Below, piece by piece: positions 17,014 to 25,246 of a DNA stretch of 64,000 bases. Source of the stretch: Streptomyces sp. A 4/2. Its GTDB lineage: Bacteria > Actinomycetota > Actinomycetes > Streptomycetales > Streptomycetaceae. The translations under genes were made by a program, and so were the position numbers. Each line of letters begins with the position of its first letter. Position 1 is the first letter of the stretch. The notes beneath the pieces were generated by a model, which saw nothing but the letters and a program-made list of their open reading frames with translations, did no database searches and had not been told where the DNA came from. The stretch covers positions 62,001-126,000 of the forward strand of contig NZ_CALNVW010000037.1 in assembly GCF_940670765.1 (NCBI RefSeq), given 5' to 3'.

Positions 17014-17829
17014 CTACGGACGCAGCTCCTGCGTACAGCACTTGACGCTGCCGCCGCCCTTGAGCAGCTCGCCCAGATCCATCCCCAGCGGTTCGAACCC
17101 GCGCGCCCGCAGCGGCCCGAACAGCCCGACAGCGGCCTGCGGCAGCAGCACATGGCGGCCGTCGCTCACCGCGTTGAGACCCAGCGCCCCGGCGTCCTCG
17201 GGGGTGGCGATCAGCGCGTCGGGGAAGAGTCTGGCCAGTACGGAGCGGCTGCCGGGGGAGAAGGCGTCCGGGTAGTACATGATCTCGTCGGCCGTGTCGT
17301 CCAGGACGCTCAGCGCGGTGTCCAGGTGGTAGTAGCGGGGGTCGACGAGATCGAGGCCGATCACCGGGCGGCCGAAGAACTCCTGGGCCTCGTCGTGCGA
17401 CAGCGGGCTGGAGCGGAAGCCCCGTCCGGCGAGCACGAAGGACGCGGTGACGGCGAAGTCCCCCTCGCCCTCGTTGACATGGGCGGGCAGGTGGATGTCC
17501 GTGAAGCCGTGCGCGTGGAACCACGCCAGATGCGCCTCGGCCTCCCCGGCCCGTTCGGCATGGGCGAAGCGGGCGCCGAGCACCCGGTCGTCGACCACGG
17601 TGGCGCCGTTGGCGGCGAAGACCATGTCGGGCAGCTCGGGGCGGGGATCGAGCAGCTCGACGGTATGGCCGAGGGAGCGGTAGCGGTCCCGCAGGTCCTC
17701 CCACTGGGCGAGGGCGAGCGGCAGGTCGACCGGTTTCGAAGGGTCCATCCACGGGTTGATGGAGTACGTCACCCTGAAGTGTGCCGGTGGGCACATCAGA
17801 TAGCGCCGGGGTCGGGCGTCACGAGGCAA
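17014..17829 (-). CDS. ddaH: Dimethylargininase / amidinotransferase-fold hydrolase
   Basis: 271 residues from a TTG start at 17829, chosen because GAGGAG lies six bases before it; the next in-frame start (ATG 17796) falls at MCPPAHF, inside the conserved N-terminus. The guanidino-modifying beta/alpha-propeller signature is clear: MCPPxHF, INPWMDP, DMVFAANG, NEGEGDF, YHLDTALSVLD with the catalytic His, and GGGSVKCCTQELR with the catalytic Cys at the C-terminus. By family it hydrolyses N-dimethylarginine to citrulline and dimethylamine; an arginine- or ornithine-related activity is possible. Divergent from a TetR regulator, which may control it. Confidence 0.82.
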   Translation of the reverse strand: MPRDARPRRYLMCPPAHFRVTYSINPWMDPSKPVDLPLALAQWEDLRDRYRSLGHTVELLDPRPELPDMVFAANGATVVDDRVLGARFAHAERAGEAEAHLAWFHAHGFTDIHLPAHVNEGEGDFAVTASFVLAGRGFRSSPLSHDEAQEFFGRPVIGLDLVDPRYYHLDTALSVLDDTADEIMYYPDAFSPGSRSVLARLFPDALIATPEDAGALGLNAVSDGRHVLLPQAAVGLFGPLRARGFEPLGMDLGELLKGGGSVKCCTQELRP

Positions 17830-18020
17830 TGAGGGCTCCTCACGGCGGACATGGGCTGCGGGTGCGCAGCCGGTTGCTGCCCATGGTCCGCTCTGCGGGG
17901 CCCGCGCGCTGTGCACCGATCGGGTGGTTCACCCACCGTGGCCGCGCCGGTGGCCGGAACCGTGACCGGCCGGGCACAGTCCAGGCAAACCGAGACGATA
18001 CGTGTCGACTCCACCGGTGT

Positions 18021-18026
18021 TAGATT
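18021..18026 (+). promoter_or_regulatory. Leaderless-type -10 element before the TetR gene
   Basis: TAGATT ends seven bases before the ATG at 18034 in the 204-base divergent gap with the dimethylargininase gene. No Shine-Dalgarno is visible. Confidence 0.5.
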
Positions 18027-18033
18027 CCGGTCC

Positions 18034-18753
18034 ATGGCCGATTCCCCGACCCCCGCGCAGCCGCCCTCCGCGCAGCCGACTCCCGTACAGCCTTCACCTG
18101 CGCAGCCGTCCTCCGCGGCACCGTCCGCCGACCCGGTGTCCCGCAAGGCGCCGAACGCCAACCGCCGCAGCGAGCGCTCGCGCCGCGCGATCCTCGACGC
18201 GGCGCTCGCCCTGGTCGGTGAGGTCGGCTACGACAGGCTGACGATCGAGGCCATCGCCGCCCGCGCGGGGGTCGGCAAGCAGACGATCTACCGCTGGTGG
18301 CCGTCGAGGGCGGCCGTACTGCTCGACGCCTCCACCGCGCTCTTCGAGGACGCGGCGGCCGAGGGCGAGTGGACCGGCTTCCCCGACACCGGGGACGTCG
18401 CCGCCGATCTGAAGCACGTGCTGCGGCTCACCGTCGACCAGTTCACCGACGAGAAGTACGAGGCGCCCACCCGCGCGCTGACCGCGGCGGGCGCCACCGA
18501 TCCGGAACTCGGCCGGAAGTTCACCCGCGAACTGCTCGAACCCTCCCTCGCGCTGTACGAGGAGCGGCTGCGGGCCGCTGTCCTGGCCGGGCAGGTCGAC
18601 CCGGGCGTGGACATCCGGGTGGCCGTGGAGATGCTGGTGGGACCGCTCACCCACCGCTGGCTCCTGCGCACCGCCCCGCTCACCCATGCCTTCGCGGACA
18701 CCTGCGTGGACCAGGTCCTGCGCGGAATCGGTGCCCGTCCCGACAGCCCCTGA
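18034..18753 (+). CDS. TetR/AcrR-family transcriptional regulator
   Basis: 239 residues from the ATG at 18034. An unusual ~45-residue Pro/Ala/Gln-rich N-terminus (repeated AQP, PSP) precedes the TetR helix-turn-helix: RRAILDAALALVGEVGYDRLTIEAIAARAGVGKQTIYRWWPS. The rest is helical, as expected for the ligand and dimer domain. Its divergent arrangement with the dimethylargininase gene is the classical layout for local regulation, so it may respond to a guanidino compound; that is inference. The N-terminal extension could instead be partly untranslated if a later start is used, but no other start has a site. Confidence 0.85.
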   Translation: MADSPTPAQPPSAQPTPVQPSPAQPSSAAPSADPVSRKAPNANRRSERSRRAILDAALALVGEVGYDRLTIEAIAARAGVGKQTIYRWWPSRAAVLLDASTALFEDAAAEGEWTGFPDTGDVAADLKHVLRLTVDQFTDEKYEAPTRALTAAGATDPELGRKFTRELLEPSLALYEERLRAAVLAGQVDPGVDIRVAVEMLVGPLTHRWLLRTAPLTHAFADTCVDQVLRGIGARPDSP

Positions 18754-18843
18754 GGCACCCGGGAAGGCATATGTGGTCACCCGGGGCGCAGGATGGTGGC
18801 AGCATGGAGGGTACGTGGGGGTAGTGGTGAGGTGAGGGGATAG

Positions 18844-19575
18844 ATGGGAACAGAGTCCGGCCGGGATCGCGGCACAGCGAGCAGGATGTCCCAGTGGCTG
18901 CGCCGCCGTCCCAAGGAGTCCCCCGACGACCACCACCTCCGCGAGACGCTTCTGCTCGCTGCCGCCGCAGCCGGACTGCCGCTCTCGCCCGCCGCCCACC
19001 CCATCGGTTACCGGTGTTCCTGCGACCGCGTGGGCTGTCCCACCCCGGCCAGGCACCCCCTCTCCTTCGCCTGGCAGACGCAGTCGACCACCGACCGCGC
19101 CCAGGTCGAGCGCTGGGTCCGCAACCAGCCCGATGCGAACTTCATCACCGCGACCGGCATGGTCCTCGACGTACTCGACGTCCCGCTCGACGCGGGACGC
19201 AGTGCTTTGGAGCGGCTGCTGGCCGAGGGCATCGAAGTGGGGCCCGTCGCCCAGTCGGGCAGCGACCGGATGCTCTTCTTCACCGCCACCCGTGGCACGC
19301 CCGAGGACGAGGACGAGTGGTGGCCGTGCGAGCTGGACTGCCACCCCGAGACGATGGACGAGCACCCGGGGCTGCGCTGGCACTGCCGCGGCAGCTACGT
19401 GCTCGTACCGCCCGCCCGGCTGCCCGGTGAGGCGAGCGTGGACTGGGTCCGTGGGCTCGAACATCCGCTGCCGGACCCGCTGACCCTCCTGGAGACGCTC
19501 ACCGACGCCTGCGCGCGCTTCGCGGACGAGGACGATCAGGACGCGCACGCGGTGGCCTGGCCGCTCGGCCGCTGA
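18844..19575 (+). CDS. Stand-alone bifunctional primase/polymerase (Prim-Pol) domain protein
   Basis: 243 residues, start supported by GAGGGG seven bases upstream. The N-terminal half looks like a Prim-Pol (AEP) domain as found in actinobacterial genomes: AAAAGLPLSPAAHPIGY, a Cys cluster CSCDRVGC, RHPLSFAWQTQSTTD, then VLDVLDVPLDAGRSALERL with closely spaced Asp residues. The C-terminal part has HCRGSYVLVPPA, resembling the WR(G)xGGYVVxPPS strand of this family. There is no fused helicase and no phage neighbourhood. Possible roles are DNA repair synthesis or primer formation; in vivo function is unknown for the Streptomyces versions. Confidence 0.72.
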   Translation: MGTESGRDRGTASRMSQWLRRRPKESPDDHHLRETLLLAAAAAGLPLSPAAHPIGYRCSCDRVGCPTPARHPLSFAWQTQSTTDRAQVERWVRNQPDANFITATGMVLDVLDVPLDAGRSALERLLAEGIEVGPVAQSGSDRMLFFTATRGTPEDEDEWWPCELDCHPETMDEHPGLRWHCRGSYVLVPPARLPGEASVDWVRGLEHPLPDPLTLLETLTDACARFADEDDQDAHAVAWPLGR

Positions 19576-19596
19576 GCAGGCGGCTGCCGACAGACA

Positions 19597-19638
19597 CCCG
19601 CCGTTCCCCGTCCGGACGACGGCCGGGGAACAGGCGGG
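19597..19638. terminator. Bidirectional terminator between Prim-Pol and lipoprotein genes
   Basis: CCCGCC plus GTTCCCCG (19597-19610) pairs with CGGGGAAC (19624-19631) and, after one bulged A, GGCGGG (19633-19638). It lies between convergent genes. Confidence 0.75.
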
Positions 19639-19656
19639 GAACAGCGGGGGAACCGC

Positions 19657-20619
19657 CTACGAGCCCTTCGCGGCGGTCAGGCCCTGCAAGCGGTTGAGCA
19701 CGTTCACCTGTCCCTCGGCGGGGACCAGCGCGACCTCACCGGCCACGCGTTCCTTGGTGATCGTGGTCCTCGCGTCACCGGTCGTCAGCGCCTTCACGTC
19801 CGCCGGGACCGTCAGGTGCAGACCCTTCGCCGCGGTCTGCTGCTCGAAGTGCCGGGTGGAGAAGAAGACCAGCGCCCCGCCGTCCCGCGTGGCCAGCCCG
19901 AGCGGCCGGTAGTCGCCGTCGGTGAGCGGCCGGTCGACGTACTGCGTGGAGAGCGTCGGCAGATTCGCGTTCTTCTCCCGCGCGGCCCGCCAGAGGCTGG
20001 TGTTCGGCCCGGGGGCGAAGTGCGCCGGTTTCCCGCTCTGCAGATACGAGGCGTACTGCGCGCTCAGATCCTTCGGGGCCACCGCCAGCGAGTGACCGGC
20101 CGGCTCCACCGGCTCGGCCCAGCCGTCCTTGTCCGTGACGAAGGCGGGGAGCGCCGACGGGGCGACGACCGACAGATAGGCGGCCCGCCACGGCTGGCCC
20201 GCCGCGTTCTTCACGAAGACCACCAGCCAGCGGTTGTTCCGGTCCCGGTTGGAGTCGGTGTCGGCGACGAACCACCGCGGCCACCCGGCCTTCTTCGGTA
20301 TGAGGAACTTCGCGTCGGACAGCGTCATGTCCGAGTGCTGGGCGTTCCCGGCCGGGGTGGTGATGTGCCGCGCCTTCAGCCCCGCCTGGTTGATCGCACC
20401 GAGCGAACCCGTGACCCGGCCCTCGTCGAGAGCCGGGTCGTACGCCTTGTCCGCCTTGTTGTACGCGTCGGTGAACGCGGCGAGTGCCTGGGCGGCCTCA
20501 GCCTTCGTCGCTGACGGTACGACTTCCAGCTCCCCGTGCACCGTCATGCACCCGCTCGCCGTCAGCGACATCACTGCCACCGTCGCGAGAACCGCCGTCA
20601 GCCGCCCCAGCTTGCTCAT
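19657..20619 (-). CDS. Secreted lipoprotein of unknown function linked to EfeUOB
   Basis: 320 residues. It has a lipoprotein signal: hydrophobic stretch then LTASGC with lipid-accepting Cys24. The mature part shows repeated segments of a Streptomyces lipoprotein type (AFTDAYNKADKAYDP, FLIPKKAGWPRWFVADTDSN, WLVVFVKNAAGQPWRAAYL) that resembles, from memory, a DUF8094-type domain; I would not insist on the number. The ATG at 20619 has GAAGG upstream, although this places its first 122 bases inside the 3' end of efeU. The position suggests a cell-surface role with the iron system. Confidence 0.7.
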   Translation of the reverse strand: MSKLGRLTAVLATVAVMSLTASGCMTVHGELEVVPSATKAEAAQALAAFTDAYNKADKAYDPALDEGRVTGSLGAINQAGLKARHITTPAGNAQHSDMTLSDAKFLIPKKAGWPRWFVADTDSNRDRNNRWLVVFVKNAAGQPWRAAYLSVVAPSALPAFVTDKDGWAEPVEPAGHSLAVAPKDLSAQYASYLQSGKPAHFAPGPNTSLWRAAREKNANLPTLSTQYVDRPLTDGDYRPLGLATRDGGALVFFSTRHFEQQTAAKGLHLTVPADVKALTTGDARTTITKERVAGEVALVPAEGQVNVLNRLQGLTAAKGS

Positions 20620-21457
20620 GAGTTGCCTTCTGCTCCCTCGACCCCACCGACTTCGCGAACCCTACCGGGGCGAAGAAAAATGCGAGCGTGGGGACCAGGT
20701 AGAGCACCCATACCGTTGCCTGGACCACGGTCGGGTCCGGCTGGAAGTTGAACACGCCCTTCAGCAGCGTGCCGTACCAGCTGTCCGGCGGAACGGCCGA
20801 GCTGATGTCGAACGCGAGGCTCCCGATGCCGGGGAGGAAGTCGGCCTCCTGGAGGTCGTGGACGCCGTACGCGAGCACGCCCGCGGCCACGATCACCAGC
20901 ATCCCGCCGGTCCAGGTGAAGAACTTCGACAGGTTGATCCGGACCGCACCCCGGTAGAACAGCCAGCCGAGGACGACCGCCGTGAGGATGCCGAGCAGCG
21001 CGCCGATCATCGGCTCCTGGCTGCCGTTGGTCGAGGTGTGCACCGAGGACCAGATGAACAGCGCGGTCTCCAGGCCCTCCCGGCCCACGGCGAGGAAGGC
21101 GGTCGCGACGAGCGCGCCCGTACCCATCCGCAGCGCGGAGTCCAGCTTGCCGTGGAGTTCGGACTTGAGGTGGCGCGCGGTGCGCCGCATCCAGAAGACC
21201 ATCCAGGTCACGAGCGCGACCGCGACGATCGACAGCGAACCGCCGAGCGCTTCCTGAGCCTTGAACGTCAGCTCCTGCGAGCCGAATTCGAGCGCGAAGC
21301 CGAACGCGAGCGCCACCACGATCGCGGTGGAGATACCGATCCAGATGGGCCGCAGCGCGTCACGCCGCTCCGTCTTGACGAGGTAGGCGATGAGAATGCA
21401 CACGACCAGGCTCGCTTCGAGCCCCTCGCGCAGACCGATCAGATAGTTGCCGAACAC
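20498..21457 (-). CDS. efeU: EfeU/FTR1-family iron permease
   Basis: 319 residues from a GTG with AAAGGA upstream. It is a seven-helix permease with two REGLE motifs (residues 10-14 and 126-130) that bind iron in the translocation path of the FTR1/EfeU family. It is encoded with EfeB and EfeO, giving a complete ferrous or ferric iron importer. The C-terminal ~60 residues after the last helix are hydrophilic, and 122 bases of their coding sequence also encode the start of the next lipoprotein in another frame. Expected to be iron-repressed through the box upstream of efeO. Confidence 0.93.
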   Translation of the reverse strand: MFGNYLIGLREGLEASLVVCILIAYLVKTERRDALRPIWIGISTAIVVALAFGFALEFGSQELTFKAQEALGGSLSIVAVALVTWMVFWMRRTARHLKSELHGKLDSALRMGTGALVATAFLAVGREGLETALFIWSSVHTSTNGSQEPMIGALLGILTAVVLGWLFYRGAVRINLSKFFTWTGGMLVIVAAGVLAYGVHDLQEADFLPGIGSLAFDISSAVPPDSWYGTLLKGVFNFQPDPTVVQATVWVLYLVPTLAFFFAPVGFAKSVGSREQKATHEQAGAADGGSRDGGSDVADGERVHDGARGAGSRTVSDEG

Positions 21458-21535
21458 GTCGGGTCCTTTCTGGTTGCAGGAACCGGATTACGAGAACGAC
21501 GGACACCGCAGGAGCAGCACGGGCCGGTACGGGTC

Positions 21536-22783
21536 CTAGGAGAAGAGCGCACGGCCCCACCAGTCGTTCTTGTCACGGACGCCCGGCGGGACGGCGAAAT
21601 GCGCCGAACCGACGTGCTGGATGTACTCGTTGAGCGCGTCGTGCCGCGCCAGCCCCTGCTGGATCGGGATGAACCCCTTGCGGGCGTCCCGCTGGTACGC
21701 CAGGAAGAACAGCCCGGCGTCCAGCCGCCCCAGACCGTCCGTACCGTCGGTGAAGGAGTAGCCCCGGCGCAGGATCCGTATGCCGTGGTTGCTGTCCGGG
21801 TGGGCCAGCCGTACGTGCGAGGTGGGCAGCATGGCCTTCAGGAAGGGCTCGTCCCGCTCCTTCGCCTTGCCGACCGGCGCGCCCTCGCCCTTGTCACGGC
21901 CGAAGACGTCCTCCTGCTCCTGGAGCGAGGCGCGGTCCCAGGTCTCGATGTGCATCCGGATCCGGCGGGCGACCAGGTACGAGCCGCCGGTCATCCAGTC
22001 CGGACCGTCCTTCCCGGACACCCAGACGTGCTGGTCGAGCGCGGCCGGGTCGGTGCCCGAGATGTTCCGGGTGCCGTCCTTGAAGCCCATCATGTTGCGC
22101 GGGGTCTGGGCGTCCGGCGTGGTCGACGAGGTCTTGCCGAAGCCCAGCTGCGACCAGCGGATGGCTATCTTCCCGAAGCCGATCCTGGCCAGGTTGCGGA
22201 TCGCGTGCACCGCCACCTGCGGGTCGTCCGCGCAGGCCTGGACGCACAGGTCGCCACCGCTGCGCGTCGCCTCGAGGTTGTCGCCGGGGAACTTCGGCAG
22301 GTCGACCAGCGCGTCGGGCCGCTTGTCCTCCAGACCGAAACGGCCCTTCCTGAACAGGCCGGGGCCGAAGCCGATGGTCAGCGTCAGCCGGGACGGCTTC
22401 AGCCCGAGCGCCTCACCGGTGTCGTCCGGCGGGGCCTCCGGCTGACCGCCGTACGCGCCGTCGCCGACCGGGTGCCCCTGGGCCATCAGGGCCGCCGCCT
22501 TCGTCCAGTCCTTCAGCAGCTGGATCAGTTCGGCGCGGTCCTCGGTCGTCACGTCGAAGGACGCGAAGTGCAGCCGGTCCTGGACGGCGGTGGCGATACC
22601 GGCCTGGTGCGCACCGTGGAAGGGTACGGCCGTACTGCTCTCGGCGACGGGGGCCGTGTCGTCGCCGGTGCGCAGCGCGGCGACACCGCCACCGGCGGCG
22701 ACCGCGCCGAGAGCGAGCCCCGCGCCGCCCCAGCCGATCAGGGAACGCCGGGACGGGGAACCGGGGTTGGTCTCGTCAGCCAT
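21536..22783 (-). CDS. efeB: EfeB: Tat-exported Dyp-type heme peroxidase/deferrochelatase
   Basis: 415 residues. The Tat signal is SRRSLIGW (from residue 11), followed by a hydrophobic stretch. The dye-decolorising peroxidase fold is marked by GFKDGTRNI, the family's GxxDG motif with the distal Asp; the C-terminal part holds the expected RRGYSF and FLAYQRDARKGFIP segments. In EfeUOB systems this exported heme protein is thought to oxidise iron or act on heme for iron release. It lies between efeO (42 bases upstream) and efeU (78 bases downstream). Confidence 0.92.
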   Translation of the reverse strand: MADETNPGSPSRRSLIGWGGAGLALGAVAAGGGVAALRTGDDTAPVAESSTAVPFHGAHQAGIATAVQDRLHFASFDVTTEDRAELIQLLKDWTKAAALMAQGHPVGDGAYGGQPEAPPDDTGEALGLKPSRLTLTIGFGPGLFRKGRFGLEDKRPDALVDLPKFPGDNLEATRSGGDLCVQACADDPQVAVHAIRNLARIGFGKIAIRWSQLGFGKTSSTTPDAQTPRNMMGFKDGTRNISGTDPAALDQHVWVSGKDGPDWMTGGSYLVARRIRMHIETWDRASLQEQEDVFGRDKGEGAPVGKAKERDEPFLKAMLPTSHVRLAHPDSNHGIRILRRGYSFTDGTDGLGRLDAGLFFLAYQRDARKGFIPIQQGLARHDALNEYIQHVGSAHFAVPPGVRDKNDWWGRALFS

Positions 22784-22825
22784 CAGGGTCTCCTGTCTCT
22801 GTCCGACCGCTGTCTCTGTCCGGCG

Positions 22826-23971
22826 TTACTTCGTGACCACGGCCGCGGCGAGCCTCGACAGCGGCTCGGCGAGCGCGTTGACGGCGTCCGACAGCTTCTT
22901 GCGGTCCGCCTCGGAGACCTTGTCGTACGACGTGAAGTCGTACGAGGTCTTGTCCGTGCGGTAGCCGTCGAGCAGCGTGTTCAGCGCGGCGAACTGCTTG
23001 TCCAGGTCCTTGGTCAGCGCGGGCTGGTTCACGGAGGCGACCGGCTTCAGCAGCTCGTACGCCTTCTGTGCGCCCTCGACGTTGCCCTTGAAGTCGACCA
23101 GGTCGGTGTGGCTGTAGCGGTCCTCCTCACCGGTGATCTTCCCGGTGGCGACCTCGTCGAGGAGTTCCTTGGCGCCGTTGGCCATCGAGGTCGGGGTGAT
23201 GACCGCGGTGCCGACCCGCTTCTGCCAGTCGGTCAGGTCGGTGTCCAGCTCGGTGGCGAGGGCCTTCTCGGTGGCGCCGATCTTCTTGTCCTGCCAGAGC
23301 GCCTTCTCCAGCCGGTGCCAGCCGGTCCACTTCTGGCCCTTCTCCAGGTCGTTCACGCGGGTGTCGGTCTTCGGGTCGATGTCACCGAAGGACTCCGCGA
23401 CCGGCTCGGTGCGCTCCCAGCCGAGGCGCGAGGGGGCGTACGCCTTCTTGGCCGCCTCCAGGTCGCCCTTGCGGATGGCGTCGGTGAACGCCTTGGCCTT
23501 CGGCAGCGTCTCGTCGGCCTGCTCCTGCGCGTACGTGCGGTACGCGGCGACGGCGGCGTCCAGCTTCGGGTCGCGCTTGACGGCCGTGCCGCCGGTCACG
23601 GTGACCTTCTGACGGATGCCGTGGCCCTTCATGCCGGGCTTGCAGGCCAGCTCGTACGAACCGGCCTTCACCTCGGCCGTCAGCGTCTGCTTCAGACCGG
23701 GGCCGATGTTCTCGCGCTCGGCGACGATGCGGTCGTCGGGGAAGAGGAGGTACACCTCGGTGACCTTGGAGCCCTTGTTCTCCACGTCGAACTGCACGTG
23801 TCCGGCCGGGAACTCGGTCTTGGACACCTTGCACGAGGAGTCGTCGGCCGTGACCTCGACGGCGCCGCCGGCACCGGCCTTGGCGTCGCTCTTCTCGGCG
23901 CAGCCCGTGACGGCGGTCAGGGCGGCCACGGCCGTGATGGCGGTGACGACGGAAAGACGGACGGGTCGCAT
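22826..23971 (-). CDS. efeO: EfeO: iron-binding lipoprotein (cupredoxin plus M75/imelysin-like)
   Basis: 381 residues with a lipobox ending in VTGC (Cys24). The N-terminal ~110 residues form a cupredoxin-like domain, including ELACKPGMKGHG with candidate metal ligands. The remainder is the helical M75 domain with GWHRLEKALW (HxxE), a proposed iron site. It delivers periplasmic or surface iron to EfeU. It is the first gene of the efeO-efeB-efeU-lipoprotein transcript, with a degenerate iron box in its promoter region. Confidence 0.92.
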   Translation of the reverse strand: MRPVRLSVVTAITAVAALTAVTGCAEKSDAKAGAGGAVEVTADDSSCKVSKTEFPAGHVQFDVENKGSKVTEVYLLFPDDRIVAERENIGPGLKQTLTAEVKAGSYELACKPGMKGHGIRQKVTVTGGTAVKRDPKLDAAVAAYRTYAQEQADETLPKAKAFTDAIRKGDLEAAKKAYAPSRLGWERTEPVAESFGDIDPKTDTRVNDLEKGQKWTGWHRLEKALWQDKKIGATEKALATELDTDLTDWQKRVGTAVITPTSMANGAKELLDEVATGKITGEEDRYSHTDLVDFKGNVEGAQKAYELLKPVASVNQPALTKDLDKQFAALNTLLDGYRTDKTSYDFTSYDKVSEADRKKLSDAVNALAEPLSRLAAAVVTK

Positions 23972-23999
23972 TCGGGCTCCACGCTGGGTGAATGGTCGA

Positions 24000-24035
24000 G
24001 TGAGGCAGCCCTAACTTAACCGAGGCTTACCTCAC
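24000..24035 (-). promoter_or_regulatory. Degenerate DmdR/IdeR iron box before efeO
   Basis: Read on the minus strand, two overlapping 19-mers resemble the consensus TTAGGTTAGGCTAACCTAA: one starting TGAGGTAAGCC (12 of 19 positions) and one starting TTAAGTTAGGG (13 of 19). The pair is bounded by GTGAGG/CCTCAC inverted ends at 24030-24035 and 24000-24005. It begins 29 bases before the efeO ATG. Confidence 0.5.
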
Positions 24036-24172
24036 TGATACCCAGTTGTGTCGTGATTCAGGTCTCATTCCGGTGACCCTGCCACGGGCCCGGCCACGGA
24101 CCGGTCCGGATCTGGCCGTGGACCCGGTCCTGGACTCGGCCTCGATCGCATCACACCCGCCTCGGCTCCCGC

Positions 24173-25018
24173 TCAAGCCGTGGTCAGCGGCGGCCGTTCC
24201 GGAATCACCAGTGGCGCCCCGGTCCGGGGATGTGCCAGCACCTCGACGGGCTGCCGGTACACCCGGCTCAGCAACTCCCCGGTGAACACCTCCGCGGGCG
24301 GCCCCTCGACGGCGATCCGCCCGTCGTGCAGGACGGCGCCCCGGTCCGCGTACGCAGCTGCCAGCCCGAGATCGTGCAGTACGACGACGACCGCGCACCC
24401 GGCGGCGGCCCGTTCGCGGCAGACCCGCAGGACGAGTTCCTGGTGCCGCAGGTCGAGTGCGGCGGTCGGTTCGTCGAGCAGCAGGAGCGGGGCCTGCTGT
24501 GCGAGCACTCTGGCGAGGGCGACCCGGGCGCGTTCGCCGCCGGAGAGCGCGGGGAAGGGCCGCGTGGCGAATCCGGCCACTTCGGTGGCGGCCATGGCCT
24601 CGGCGACGATCCGCTCGTCGTCGTCCTCGCGGTCCGTTCCCGCCCAGGGGGCGCGGCCCATCCGTACGACCTCCTCGACCGGGAACGGGAAGGAGAGGGC
24701 CGCGGACTGGGGCAGTACGGCGCGCCGCAGGGCGAGTTCGGCGGCGGGCCAACTGCCGACCGGTCGCCCGTCGATCCGTACCTCCCCTCGGGTAGCCGGG
24801 AGATCAGCTGCGAGGGCGGCCAGCAGGGTGGATTTTCCCGCCCCGTTGGGCCCGACGAGGGCAAGGAGTTCGCCGGATCGGACGGTGAGGTCGATACCGG
24901 TGAGGACCCGCCGCCCGCCGAGCTCCAGATGGAGCCGGTCGGCCTCGGCGAAGGGGGTTCCGGGCGGGACGGGCCCGGGGAGTCCGCGGGGGCGGGGGCG
25001 GAAGAGGTGGGTGAGCAT
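24173..25018 (-). CDS. hmuV: Heme ABC transporter ATP-binding protein
   Basis: 281 residues. Walker A GPNGAGKST (56-64), signature LSGGE, and Walker B LLLLDEPT followed by a D-loop (AALDL) and the H-loop His (VLHDLG) give a complete ATPase of the FecE/HmuV type. It energises heme import through HmuU. It is third in the hmuT-hmuU-hmuV order but separated from hmuU by 228 bases that hold a dispersed repeat, so it may be partly uncoupled. The downstream 24036-24172 region shows no gene. Confidence 0.9.
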   Translation of the reverse strand: MLTHLFRPRPRGLPGPVPPGTPFAEADRLHLELGGRRVLTGIDLTVRSGELLALVGPNGAGKSTLLAALAADLPATRGEVRIDGRPVGSWPAAELALRRAVLPQSAALSFPFPVEEVVRMGRAPWAGTDREDDDERIVAEAMAATEVAGFATRPFPALSGGERARVALARVLAQQAPLLLLDEPTAALDLRHQELVLRVCRERAAAGCAVVVVLHDLGLAAAYADRGAVLHDGRIAVEGPPAEVFTGELLSRVYRQPVEVLAHPRTGAPLVIPERPPLTTA

Positions 25019-25140
25019 TTCGGTTGCCTCGCCTGTCTGTTGTATCGGGGCTCGAAGACCAAGTCCCTGGCGGGCTTCGGGACTTCAGGCCCGCCTGGTG
25101 ACGCAGGTTTTCCAGCCGTCCGGTGACGCCTGCTTTCTTG

Positions 25141-25217
25141 TTTCAAGCCCCTCCGGCGATCGAGGAGCGGGGTCCCGGGCGGAGCCCCGGGTTCGGGAAG
25201 GGGCGGGGCGGGGAACA
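25141..25217. repeat. Dispersed GC-rich Streptomyces intergenic repeat
   Basis: The stretch from TTTCAAGCCCCTCCGGCGAT through GGGGTCCCGGGCGGAGCCCC to GGGAAGGGGCGGGG matches, from memory, a family of intergenic elements common in Streptomyces genomes. A partial related segment lies at about 25110-25140. It contains a strong hairpin and could end the hmuU transcript. Confidence 0.6.
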
Positions 25218-25246
25218 GCCCGCCGCAGGCGCACCCCCGCCCCCCG

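Noticed and set aside
20498..20619. Assembly frameshift joining efeU and the lipoprotein.
   Set aside because: Both genes have complete families, their own starts and a plausible Shine-Dalgarno for the second; overlap explains the data. Read inspection would settle it.
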